A stretch of 64,000 bases of DNA, taken from the NCBI GenBank assembly GCA_040387515.1, contig JAZKDP010000002.1, positions 1 through 64,000 of the forward strand, in the 5' to 3' direction. The notes below the pieces were generated by a model. It was not told the DNA's origin and ran no database searches. It saw nothing but the letters and a program-made list of their open reading frames with translations. Below, piece by piece: positions 7,846-16,712 of this stretch. This DNA comes from Methylotenera_A sp040387515 (lineage in GTDB: Bacteria; Pseudomonadota; Gammaproteobacteria; Burkholderiales; Methylophilaceae). Position 1 is the first letter of the stretch; every line of letters starts with the position of its first letter. The position numbers and the translations under genes are program-made.

Positions 7846-9339
7846 ATGATTACGCCCGCAGTAACAACCATTAACCAAGCTGAATTTAACGCACTTGCCG
7901 CGCAAGGTTATAACCGCATCCCACTTGTTCTGGAAACATTTGCGGATCTTGATACACCACTCTCACTTTATCTAAAACTAGCTAATCAACCATTTTCTTA
8001 TTTATTAGAAAGTGTACAAGGTGGCGAACGCTTTGGTCGCTATTCAATTATTGGGCTACCAGCCAAAATACGCATTGAGGCACATGGCTTTAATGTGCGA
8101 GTGATTGAGAACAATGTCGTTATAGAAACACACGAAAACACCAATCCGTTAGATTTTGTAAAGTCTTTTCAAGCTCGATTTAAAACGCCACCGTATGCAG
8201 GTTTACCGAGATTCACTGGTGGTTTAGCCGGTTATTTCAGTTATGAAACCATTCGTTATATAGAAAAACGCTTGGCTAATACCACTAAACCAGATGCGAT
8301 TGGTACGCCGGATGTATTGCTGATGGTATCTGAAGAAATCGCTGTGGTGGATAACTTAAGTGGCAAACTGTATTTTATTGTGTACGCAGACCCAGCTGAT
8401 GCCAATGCCTATGAAAAAGCGCGTAATCGCTTAAGCGAGTTAATACAAATGTTGCGCAAAACAGCTGATATTCCAACTGCCAGCGCTAGCGCAGCAACAC
8501 AAGCAACCTCCGAATTTGGCGAAGAAAATTTTAAAGCGGCGGTTAAAAAAGCACAAAGTTATATTATCGATGGTGACATCATGCAAGTGGTGTTAAGCCA
8601 GCGCATGTCACAGGAGTTTACGGCGCCGCCACTGTCACTTTATCGCGCCTTACGCAGCTTAAATCCTTCACCATATATGTTTTATTACGATATGGGTGAT
8701 CATCACGTGGTGGGTGCCTCGCCTGAAATTCTAGTGCGACTGGATAACGGGGTCGTCACGTCGCGCCCGATTGCAGGAACGCGTCCGCGCGGCTCAACGC
8801 GTGAGCAAGATTTAGCGCTATCAGTAGAACTATTAGCTGACCCGAAAGAACGCGCAGAGCATGTGCAGTTAATGGATCTAGGGCGCAATGATGTCGGCCG
8901 CGTTGCGATTACGGGCTCAGTTAAAGTGACGGATAATATGATGATCGAGCGTTACTCACACGTCATGCATATTGTAAGCAATGTAGAAGGCCAACTGAAA
9001 CCAGGCATGGACGCGATTGATGTGATTAAAGCCACGTTTCCGGCAGGTACAGTTTCTGGCGCACCCAAAGTGCGTGCAATGGAAATTATTGATGAGCTAG
9101 AGCCAAGCAAACGCGGAATTTATGCAGGCGCTGTGGGCTATTTGGGTTTTAATGGCGATATGGACGTTGCCATTGGTATTAGAACTGGTGTGATTAAAAA
9201 TAATAGGCTATATGTACAAGCAGGTGCAGGTATCGTGGCAGATTCTGTACCGCAAAGTGAATGGATTGAAACACAAAATAAAGCACGTGCTGTGTTACGT
9301 GCGGCAGAATTGGTACAAGCAGGGCTTGATCTTAATTAA
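7846..9339 (+). CDS. trpE: Anthranilate synthase component I
   Basis: A 497-residue chorismate-binding enzyme making anthranilate from chorismate, using ammonia delivered by TrpG (12034-12615). The N-terminal domain contains the LLES motif (in FSYLLESVQGG) associated with tryptophan feedback inhibition. The C-terminal catalytic domain has SRPIAGTRPRG, HVQLMDLGRNDVGR, PAGTVSGAPKVRAME and the terminal QAGAGIVADS. Length is normal. The start has AGGAAG seven bases upstream. The gene is separated from trpG by a 2.6-kb c-di-GMP gene, unlike the tight trpE-trpG pairs of most relatives. Confidence 0.97.
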   Translation: MITPAVTTINQAEFNALAAQGYNRIPLVLETFADLDTPLSLYLKLANQPFSYLLESVQGGERFGRYSIIGLPAKIRIEAHGFNVRVIENNVVIETHENTNPLDFVKSFQARFKTPPYAGLPRFTGGLAGYFSYETIRYIEKRLANTTKPDAIGTPDVLLMVSEEIAVVDNLSGKLYFIVYADPADANAYEKARNRLSELIQMLRKTADIPTASASAATQATSEFGEENFKAAVKKAQSYIIDGDIMQVVLSQRMSQEFTAPPLSLYRALRSLNPSPYMFYYDMGDHHVVGASPEILVRLDNGVVTSRPIAGTRPRGSTREQDLALSVELLADPKERAEHVQLMDLGRNDVGRVAITGSVKVTDNMMIERYSHVMHIVSNVEGQLKPGMDAIDVIKATFPAGTVSGAPKVRAMEIIDELEPSKRGIYAGAVGYLGFNGDMDVAIGIRTGVIKNNRLYVQAGAGIVADSVPQSEWIETQNKARAVLRAAELVQAGLDLN

Positions 9340-9375
9340 GGCGTGTCGGAGTAGAATGAACGTCAAGGTATAAGT

Positions 9376-11952
9376 ATGTTCACACATATCAATTCAGTTA
9401 TTACCAAGCTTGTACTGGTAGCATTAGCCTACTTTGTGGCGGCTAAGCTCGGGCTGATGGTACCGTACAAAGAATCAATCATTACCCCGATTTGGCTACC
9501 AACAGGCATTGCTGCAGGTGCAATCATGCGCTGGGGCAATCTTAGCCTGCCTGCTATTTTTAGCGCAGCTACTTTTATAGAGCTATCACTCGGCGTACCA
9601 TTCATCACATCGCTTGCCGTAGCCTGCACCAATACGCTTGCGCCATTTGTGACAGCATCTTTACTCAATCAATTTCAGTTCAATCGTAGTTTAACCAGGC
9701 AAAGAGATATTGCCCTCATTATTACTGCTTCCGCGCTGGGCATGCTGATATCCGCTACAGGCGGGACATTTTCTTTATATAACAGTGGCTTAATCTCGGC
9801 AGGTAACTTACAAAGAACATGGTCTTTTTGGTGGGTAGGTGACACTGTGGGTGCACTACTTGCCCTGCCACTGATACTTAACATCCATAAAGCCAGTATG
9901 CGGATTAATGCAAAACAAGCTTATCAATTTGTTGCTTGGTTAATTATATTTGCGCTGTGCGAATTGATGCTTGCAGCCTTGGTGCCAAGTCTCAATAGAA
10001 AATTCATGCTGTCATTATTTTTAATATTGCCTGTTCTCATTTGGGCATCCATGAACTTTGGTATTGTTGGCGGCTCGTTTGTTGTGATTACCTTATCCGG
10101 TATAGCCGTGTGGTCGACTTCGCAGGGCTACGGTGCTTTTTACAGTGCATATATAGATCAGGGTTTATTCACGTTATGGATGTTCATGATCACTTTAGTG
10201 GTGATGATGTTGCTGATTTCTGTATTGCAATCAGAACGAAATTTAGCGGAAAATGCGCTGCGGAATAATGACAAACAACTTCGCGCCGTGATTAATGGCG
10301 CTTTAGATGGCATTGTTACAATTGACGAAAAAGGTGCACTAATCGAATTTAACCCTGCGGCAGAACGTATTTTTGGTTATACGAAACAACAAGTAATCGG
10401 AAAATCACTGGCAGAAGTCATGATTCCACCCGCATTACGTCAAGCACACAACAAAAAGCATCATCAATTTGTGTTAACTGGCAAAAAAAATATGTTTGAT
10501 AGACGCATTGAATTGAGCGCGATGCGGGCTGATGGCACCGAATTTCCTGTAGAACTGACGCTCGCTTCTTTAAAAAATAATGGCCAAACTTTAGTAACAG
10601 GTTTTATACGCGATATATCGTTGCAAAAAAAAGCGCAGCGCGAAATCGAAAATTTTGCTTATTACGATGCGTTAACAGGCTTACCGAATAGACGTCTGCT
10701 AATCGATCGCTTCCAGCACGCGGCCGTCACCAGCAAGCGTGCTAAAACATTTTGTGCGCTTATTTTTATTGATCTCGATCATTTTAAATTGCTGAACGAC
10801 ACCAAGGGGCATGATGTTGGTGACCGTTTACTCATTGAGGTTGCAAATCGGATTCAACAGACCATTAGAGAAGGCGACACAGTAGCGCGCTTAAGTGGCG
10901 ATGAGTTTATCATCATCATTGAAAATTTGGACGTTGATGAAAACACCGCATATATGCAAGCAAACGAGGTGGCGCAAAAACTCTTGCTAGAACTAAATAG
11001 GGGCTATCAACTTGAAATGTTTGAGTTTAATACCACTGCAAGTTTAGGTTTAACGCTATTCAATAGTGACGAATTCCGCTTTGAAGACCATTTAAGGCAT
11101 GCGGACACGGCAATGTATCAATCTAAAGCAGCTGGTCGGAATACCTATCGCTTTTATGATCAGATCACCCAAGATAATCTCCAAAGAAGTCTGACAATTG
11201 AGTCATCATTACACGAAGCCTTAAAAGAAAATGAATTTTATATTCATTATCAAAGCATGGTTGACGTGAATCAACACATTATCGCTGCTGAAGTTTTACT
11301 CAGATGGGACCATCCTAAACTTGGCATTATTAACCCAGCAGAATTTATTCCCATAGCCGAAAAAAATAACCAAATTATTAAAATTGGCTATTGGGTGTTG
11401 CTGCAAGCGTGTCGACAACTTAAAAAATGGGAAAATTCGCCCAAATTAAGTAAAATCAGACTTTCAGTGAATATCAGCGCCAAACAGTTTTTATACATTC
11501 ACTTTATACAAGAGTTGCAAGATATTATTACTCACACAGGCATTAACCCTGATTTTCTTAAATTAGAGTTAACCGAAACAGCCGTTATCGACAATATTGA
11601 TGACGTGATTAATAAGATGAATATCTTAAAAGAAATTGGGGTAAGAATTGCTTTGGATGACTTCGGCATGGGTAATTCATCTTTAGTCTATCTTAAAAAA
11701 TTACCAGTAACACAGATTAAAATCGACCAATCATTCGTCGGCGACGTATTAACCGATTCGAATGATGCTGCGATTATTCAAATGATATTAGCCATTGGCA
11801 AAACCATTCAATGCAATATTGTGGCAGAAGGTGTTGAGCAGTTAGAACAGTTTGAAATATTGAAAAAATTCGGTTGTGATTTTTTTCAAGGTTACTATTT
11901 CAGCAAGCCGATTGACCCTGCGGAATTCGAAAAAATGGTTGAAGCAAGATAA
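9376..11952 (+). CDS. MASE1-PAS-GGDEF-EAL membrane c-di-GMP enzyme
   Basis: An 858-residue protein. The N-terminal ~290 residues carry about eight hydrophobic helices of the MASE1 sensor type (opening KLGLMVPYKESIITPIWLPT). A PAS domain follows (about 295-410), then GGDEF (about 425-590) and EAL (about 610-850). The synthase signature is SGDEF (507-511), a variant often active, with an inhibitory RxxD site (REGD) five residues before it. The EAL signature is EVLLRW (from Glu639); the other phosphodiesterase elements are present (NISAKQF, ELTET, DDFGMG, KIDQSF, AEGVE). Both activities are therefore possible. It likely adjusts c-di-GMP to a membrane or redox cue, perhaps affecting pili or adhesion. 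It sits between trpE (36 bases) and trpG (81 bases), with AAGGT before its ATG. Confidence 0.93.
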   Translation: MFTHINSVITKLVLVALAYFVAAKLGLMVPYKESIITPIWLPTGIAAGAIMRWGNLSLPAIFSAATFIELSLGVPFITSLAVACTNTLAPFVTASLLNQFQFNRSLTRQRDIALIITASALGMLISATGGTFSLYNSGLISAGNLQRTWSFWWVGDTVGALLALPLILNIHKASMRINAKQAYQFVAWLIIFALCELMLAALVPSLNRKFMLSLFLILPVLIWASMNFGIVGGSFVVITLSGIAVWSTSQGYGAFYSAYIDQGLFTLWMFMITLVVMMLLISVLQSERNLAENALRNNDKQLRAVINGALDGIVTIDEKGALIEFNPAAERIFGYTKQQVIGKSLAEVMIPPALRQAHNKKHHQFVLTGKKNMFDRRIELSAMRADGTEFPVELTLASLKNNGQTLVTGFIRDISLQKKAQREIENFAYYDALTGLPNRRLLIDRFQHAAVTSKRAKTFCALIFIDLDHFKLLNDTKGHDVGDRLLIEVANRIQQTIREGDTVARLSGDEFIIIIENLDVDENTAYMQANEVAQKLLLELNRGYQLEMFEFNTTASLGLTLFNSDEFRFEDHLRHADTAMYQSKAAGRNTYRFYDQITQDNLQRSLTIESSLHEALKENEFYIHYQSMVDVNQHIIAAEVLLRWDHPKLGIINPAEFIPIAEKNNQIIKIGYWVLLQACRQLKKWENSPKLSKIRLSVNISAKQFLYIHFIQELQDIITHTGINPDFLKLELTETAVIDNIDDVINKMNILKEIGVRIALDDFGMGNSSLVYLKKLPVTQIKIDQSFVGDVLTDSNDAAIIQMILAIGKTIQCNIVAEGVEQLEQFEILKKFGCDFFQGYYFSKPIDPAEFEKMVEAR

Positions 11953-12033
11953 ACACTTTTAATAAACATCAGTAATAACTAAAGATTACGTACCATTTAA
12001 CCTTATTAAATTGACTAAAATTAAAGAGCAAAT

Positions 12034-12615
12034 ATGTTACTCATGATTGATAACTACGATTCTTTTACCTACAACCTTGTACAGTATTTGGGTGAATTGG
12101 GGCAAGACGTACAAGTGTATCGTAACGATGAAATTGATTTAGCCAAAATTGCTGAATTAAAGCCTGAAAAAATCGTCATTTCACCTGGCCCATGCACACC
12201 AAATGAGGCAGGTATTAGCGTGCCGCTGATTAACGAATTTGCTGGAAAAATTCCTTTATTGGGCGTTTGTTTAGGTCATCAAAGTATTGGCCAGGCATTT
12301 GGCGGCAATATCATTCACGCGAAACAGTTAATGCACGGCAAAACATCGCTTATTCATCACCACAATATTGGCGTATTCAAAGATTTGCCAAACCCTTACA
12401 CCGCAACGCGTTACCACTCATTAGTGATCGAGCGTGAAACCTTGCCAGATTGCTTAGAAATTACCGCTTGGACTGAAGACGATAATGGTGAATTTGGCGA
12501 AATTATGGGTGTGCGCCATAAAACGTTGTCTATTGAAGGCGTGCAATTTCATCCAGAGTCAATTCTCACCGAACATGGTCATGCCCTGTTAAATAACTTT
12601 TTGAAAGCGTATTAA
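12034..12615 (+). CDS. trpG: Anthranilate synthase component II (glutamine amidotransferase)
   Basis: A 193-residue class I glutamine amidotransferase that supplies ammonia to TrpE. The nucleophile is Cys79 in GVCLGHQSIGQAFGG and the catalytic His/Glu are in GVQFHPESI. The oxyanion-loop SPGPCTPNEAG is intact. In some bacteria the same subunit also serves PabB for folate; no pabB is in the window. Its stop overlaps the trpD start by one base (TAATG), so the two are translationally coupled. Confidence 0.96.
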   Translation: MLLMIDNYDSFTYNLVQYLGELGQDVQVYRNDEIDLAKIAELKPEKIVISPGPCTPNEAGISVPLINEFAGKIPLLGVCLGHQSIGQAFGGNIIHAKQLMHGKTSLIHHHNIGVFKDLPNPYTATRYHSLVIERETLPDCLEITAWTEDDNGEFGEIMGVRHKTLSIEGVQFHPESILTEHGHALLNNFLKAY

Positions 12616-13640
12616 TGGACATGTCGATTAAGGCTGCGCTGCAGAAATTGATACAACGCGAGAATTTTACGCATGAGGAAATGCTATCGCTAATGCGGCA
12701 GGTAATGCGCGGTGACTTTACACCTGCGCAAATCGCTGGCTTGTTGATAGGCCTACGCGTAAAAGTGGAAACTGTGGACGAGATTGCCGCCTCCGCACAG
12801 GTGATGCGAGAGCTTGTCTCTAAAGTCAGCGTGCAAGATAGCGTCAATTTAGTTGATACCTGCGGCACAGGCGGAGCTGCCAATAAAGCATTTAACGTGT
12901 CCACCTGTTCTGCATTTGTAGCAGCTGGTGCTCAAGCAAGAATAGCTAAACATGGCAACCGCGCTGCGTCTTCCAAAACTGGTAGCGCAGATGTGCTTGA
13001 AGCATTGGGTGTCAACATTCAGTTACAACCAGAGCAGGTGGCGCGATGCATTGATGAAGTCGGCATAGGCTTTATGTTCGCACCTAATCACCATGCGGCG
13101 ATGAAACATGCTGGCCCAGTACGTCGCGAATTGGGCGTACGCACATTGTTCAATCTGTTAGGTCCGCTGACAAATCCAGCTGGTGCTAAACGCCAAGTGA
13201 TGGGCGTATTTCATCGCGACTTGGTGCCCCTGCTGGCGCATGCTTTGCATAAGTTAGGCAGCAATCACGTGATGATCGTGCACAGCGCTGACGAAATGGA
13301 TGAGATATCCTTTAGTGGCGACACTTATGTCGCAGAGTTGAAAGATGGTGAAGTACGAGAATACGTCATTAATCCAAAGCAATTTGGCATGCCACTGCAT
13401 GAGCACAACGCTATCCATGTCGAAAATGCTGAGGAATCCAAAGTGATGGTGCTGGATGTATTAAATGGCAAAACTGGCGCGGCGCGGGATATCGTATTGC
13501 TGAATGCTGGCGCTGCGATTTATGTGGCAGGCATTACAATCAGCCATCAAGAAGGCATCGCGATGGCTGCACAGGCAATCGATTCCGGTGCAGCCATGAC
13601 AAAACTGGAGCAACTGAAAGCGCTAAGTAACCACCTATGA
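12615..13640 (+). CDS. trpD: Anthranilate phosphoribosyltransferase
   Basis: A 341-residue enzyme that transfers the phosphoribosyl group of PRPP to anthranilate. The PRPP loop LVDTCGTGGAANKAFNVST (from about residue 76) and the anthranilate-site KHGNRA are present, and length is normal. It overlaps trpG by one base at its start and the DUF3465 gene by four bases at its end (ATGA). A second in-frame ATG lies six bases in (12621). It is the second committed step of tryptophan synthesis. Confidence 0.96.
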   Translation: MDMSIKAALQKLIQRENFTHEEMLSLMRQVMRGDFTPAQIAGLLIGLRVKVETVDEIAASAQVMRELVSKVSVQDSVNLVDTCGTGGAANKAFNVSTCSAFVAAGAQARIAKHGNRAASSKTGSADVLEALGVNIQLQPEQVARCIDEVGIGFMFAPNHHAAMKHAGPVRRELGVRTLFNLLGPLTNPAGAKRQVMGVFHRDLVPLLAHALHKLGSNHVMIVHSADEMDEISFSGDTYVAELKDGEVREYVINPKQFGMPLHEHNAIHVENAEESKVMVLDVLNGKTGAARDIVLLNAGAAIYVAGITISHQEGIAMAAQAIDSGAAMTKLEQLKALSNHL

Positions 13641-14101
13641 TGCGGCTATTGCTGATTATCGCAATAGCGGTAGGTTATACCATTTATCATTCACGCAGCC
13701 CTGGCGTTAATGGTGAACGAATAACTGACACGGCTAGTCAGTATGTGCAGCAGGGCTTTGCCAACGGCGGCGAACAAGTCATTCGCAAGGCATTTGAAAG
13801 CCAAGCCAGTAATTTGCAAGTAGAAGCGAGCGGCAAAGTAATAAAAGTGTTGGAAGACGATATCAATCCGCCGCGTCATCAACGTTTTATTTTAAAGCTG
13901 GATAATGGCATCAGCTTATTGGTGGCACATAATATTGACTTAGCAAAGCGTGTAGAAAATTTGAAGACTGGTGATACGGTCAGCTTTTACGGTGAATACG
14001 AATGGAATAAAAAAGGCGGCGTGTTGCACTGGACGCATCACGATCCGCAAGGTAGCCATGCCGCGGGATGGTTGCAGCATAATGGTCAAACTTACCAATA
14101 A
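13637..14101 (+). CDS. DUF3465 protein with N-terminal membrane anchor, inside the trp operon
   Basis: A 154-residue protein of the uncharacterised DUF3465 family. Residues 2-16 are hydrophobic (a signal anchor or uncleaved signal). The conserved part (about 60-154) includes RHQRFILKLDNG, LLVAHNIDLAKRV, GDTVSFYGEYEWN and the histidine-rich GVLHWTHHDP. Its beta pattern looks OB-fold-like to me, which is inference; the clustered His/Asp residues could bind a metal. The start overlaps trpD by four bases and trpC begins 27 bases after the stop, so it is translated within the trp operon. No known tryptophan enzyme resembles it. Function unknown. Confidence 0.85.
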   Translation: MMRLLLIIAIAVGYTIYHSRSPGVNGERITDTASQYVQQGFANGGEQVIRKAFESQASNLQVEASGKVIKVLEDDINPPRHQRFILKLDNGISLLVAHNIDLAKRVENLKTGDTVSFYGEYEWNKKGGVLHWTHHDPQGSHAAGWLQHNGQTYQ

Positions 14102-14128
14102 CTTAACCCTCAAAAAGACGCAATAAAT

Positions 14129-14917
14129 ATGTCAGATATCCTGAATAAAATCATCGCTACCAAGGTCATAGAAGTTGCAGCGACAAAGAAATTAAAGCCA
14201 CTTTCAAACGTGCAGGCAGAGGCTTCAATCGCATCGCCTACGCGCGATTTCATTGCGAGTATTCGTGCAAAAATTGCCAATAATCAATCGGCCGTCATTG
14301 CCGAAATTAAAAAAGCCAGCCCATCAAAAGGGGTAATTCGTGCAGATTTTAACCCAGCAGAAATCGCTAAAAGCTATGAACAAGGCGGCGCAGCCTGTTT
14401 GTCAGTACTTACTGACATTGAATACTTTCAAGGTTCAGCTGAATACTTAAAACAAGCACGTGCCGCTTGTAACCTACCTGTATTGCGTAAAGACTTTATG
14501 ATCGACGCATATCAAGTCTATGAGGCTCGCGCAATGGGCGCAGATTGCATTTTGCTGATTGCTGCAGCGATTGATTTAGCCAAAATGCGCGAGTTAGAAC
14601 AAATAGCGCACAGTTTAGGCATGGCAGTTCTGGTAGAAGTGCATAATGGCGAAGAGCTAGATTTGGCGCTGCAATTGAATACACCTTTGCTAGGCATTAA
14701 TAACCGCAATCTACGCACATTTGATGTGACCTTAAATACCACGCTAGAATTATTAGCACGTATTCCAGCAGACAAAATAGTCGTCACTGAATCAGGCATA
14801 TTCACTAATAATGATGTCGCGCTGATGCGTAAAAACAACGTGCATACTTTCTTGGTTGGCGAAGCGTTTATGCGCCAAGACGACCCGGGCGCTGAGTTAG
14901 CGAAGGTATTTGCTTAA
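14129..14917 (+). CDS. trpC: Indole-3-glycerol phosphate synthase
   Basis: A 262-residue TIM-barrel enzyme closing the indole ring by decarboxylating 1-(o-carboxyphenylamino)-1-deoxyribulose 5-phosphate. Conserved catalytic segments are AEIKKASPSKG, SVLTDIEYFQG, LRKDFMID, LVEVHNGEEL, GINNRNLRTF and VTESGI. It is monofunctional: no trpF domain is fused, and trpF, trpB and trpA are not in the window. It ends the trp cluster; hemB follows after 53 bases without a terminator, so read-through is likely. Confidence 0.96.
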   Translation: MSDILNKIIATKVIEVAATKKLKPLSNVQAEASIASPTRDFIASIRAKIANNQSAVIAEIKKASPSKGVIRADFNPAEIAKSYEQGGAACLSVLTDIEYFQGSAEYLKQARAACNLPVLRKDFMIDAYQVYEARAMGADCILLIAAAIDLAKMRELEQIAHSLGMAVLVEVHNGEELDLALQLNTPLLGINNRNLRTFDVTLNTTLELLARIPADKIVVTESGIFTNNDVALMRKNNVHTFLVGEAFMRQDDPGAELAKVFA

Positions 14918-14970
14918 AAGCTTTTAACTAAAATCAAGAAGCGCGAATCTATCGTAAAAGGATTGAAAAA

Positions 14971-15960
14971 ATGAGCTACCCCTATTCCCGCCCGCGCCGT
15001 ATGCGTAAAGATGAATTTTCACGCCGCTTGATGCGCGAAAATGTACTCACGACCAATGATTTAATCTATCCAGTATTTGTATTAGATGGCGAAAATCGCG
15101 TAGAAGAAGTGGCTTCAATGCCAGGCGTAAAGCGCCAAAGTATTGATGTGTTGTTGAAAACGGCTGGCGAATGCGTAACACTCGGCATTCCATTGTTGGC
15201 ATTATTTCCAGTCGTTGAAAACCAATTTAAAAGCTTGGATGCTGCCGAAGCATTTAGTGCAAACGGCTTGGTTCAACGTGCAGTAAAAGCGCTCAAAATT
15301 GCCTATCCGCAATTGGGCATTATGACAGACGTGGCTTTAGACCCTTACACCACGCATGGCCAAGATGGCTTAGTTGATGACGCTGGCTACGTATTGAACG
15401 ATGAAACGATAGAAGTTTTGGTGAAACAAGCCATTTCGCATGCGCAGGCTGGCGCAGATATCGTCGCCCCCAGCGATATGATGGATGGCCGCGTTGGGCA
15501 AATCCGCGAGGCACTTGAAAGCACGCGCAATATTCACACAAAAATCATGGCCTATTCTGCCAAATATGCTTCTGCTTTTTATGGACCATTTCGCGATGCG
15601 GTCGGCTCGGCTGGCAATTTAGGGTCGGGCAATAAATATACTTACCAAATGGATCCCGCAAACTCTGATGAAGCCATGCAAGAAGTCGCGCTGGATATTT
15701 CTGAAGGTGCGGATATGGTGATGGTGAAACCTGGCTTGCCTTATTTAGATATCGTGCGCCGCGTAAAAGATGAATTCGGCGTACCAACATTTGCGTACCA
15801 AGTAAGCGGCGAATACGCCATGCTGAAAGCTGCATCGCAAAATGGTTGGTTAGATGAACGCGCATGTGTAATGGAAAGCTTATTAGCGTTTAAACGCGCT
15901 GGTGCGGATGGTATTTTGACTTACTATGCGATGGATGCGGCTAAGTGGTTAAAAAGTTAG
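14971..15960 (+). CDS. hemB: Delta-aminolevulinic acid dehydratase (porphobilinogen synthase)
   Basis: A 329-residue enzyme condensing two 5-aminolevulinate molecules into porphobilinogen. The two Schiff-base lysines are Lys198 (AYSAKYASAFYGPF) and Lys253 (MVMVKPGLPYLD). The active-site metal segment reads DVALDPYTTHGQDG, with aspartates in place of the cysteines of zinc enzymes, so this is the Mg/monovalent-cation type known from Pseudomonas. AAGGA is well spaced before the ATG. It follows trpC after 53 bases and converges on a broken ATPase gene whose stop begins 2 bases beyond. Confidence 0.97.
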   Translation: MSYPYSRPRRMRKDEFSRRLMRENVLTTNDLIYPVFVLDGENRVEEVASMPGVKRQSIDVLLKTAGECVTLGIPLLALFPVVENQFKSLDAAEAFSANGLVQRAVKALKIAYPQLGIMTDVALDPYTTHGQDGLVDDAGYVLNDETIEVLVKQAISHAQAGADIVAPSDMMDGRVGQIREALESTRNIHTKIMAYSAKYASAFYGPFRDAVGSAGNLGSGNKYTYQMDPANSDEAMQEVALDISEGADMVMVKPGLPYLDIVRRVKDEFGVPTFAYQVSGEYAMLKAASQNGWLDERACVMESLLAFKRAGADGILTYYAMDAAKWLKS

Positions 15961-15961
15961 G

Positions 15962-16709
15962 TTAGCGCTTTAAAAGAACTTTTAGCATTCGCGCAGGGTT
16001 TGAGAGAAAGTCATAAGTTACTTGGTAGTGTTCCGTATCTTCGTAATTTACTCGTTTAATACCGTTCTCAGTACAGCTGTAAATCCAAGCATCTGGATAA
16101 GCCATTAGAATGGGTGAGTGTGTGGCAATTATAAATTGGGAATCTCTAATATTAAATCATGCATTCTAGATAGCACAGCAAGTTGGCGTTGTGGAGATAA
16201 AGCAGATTCAGGCTCATCTAAAATGTATATGCCTTTTCCTCCGAATCTGTGCATCATTAAAGCTAAAAAGGACTCGCCGTGTGACTGCTCATGCAATGAT
16301 TTATTGCCAAAATAAGAAATTATCGGGGCCCGAATGAAGGTTCACTATCCAGCTTTTCAATTTCTGTCGCAACATTAAAATAACTTTCTGCGCGTAGAAA
16401 AAAACCATCTTTTGCCGCTTTAACTCCTTTTGATATTCGAATATATTTGTTTAATTCTGAATGAGAATTCCTAGTACCAAAATTGAAGTTTTTTGAACCA
16501 CCTTCTGCGTTAAATCCAGAACTTACGGCGATGGATTCTAAAAGTGTAGATTTTCCAGATCCATTTTCTCCTACAAAAAATGTCATTTTAGGATGAAAAG
16601 GTAACTCGTCAAGAGATTGAATGATGGGCAAATTAAATGGATATTTATCAAACGAAGTAATCTCGTTCTTTTTCAGACTTATACTACGTAAGTATTGAGA
16701 AGAAATCAT
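15962..16709 (-). pseudogene. AAA-family ATPase (COG3910-like), broken by two frameshifts
   Basis: Three frames together spell one ATPase of about 250 residues. Frame one (16709 down to about 16326) gives an intact start and Walker A GENGSGKSTLLE, ending in EPSFGPR-stop. Frame two (16323 down to about 16150) continues with IISYFGNKSLHEQSHGESF (the signature-like segment) and Walker B GIYILDEPESALSP. Frame three (about 16150 to 15962) gives SQFIIATHSPILMAYPDA and ends LKVLLKR-stop. The first break is at a GGGCCCC run and fits loss of one C; the second is between 16142 and 16156. The codons are A/T-rich, unlike the neighbours, which suggests transfer. Function of the intact family is unknown. 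Sequencing error cannot be excluded. Confidence 0.85.
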
Positions 16710-16712
16710 ACT

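Noticed and set aside
12566..12904. Antisense reading frame across the trpG-trpD junction
   Set aside because: It lies opposite two well conserved genes and has low-complexity Ser/Thr content; a shadow frame.
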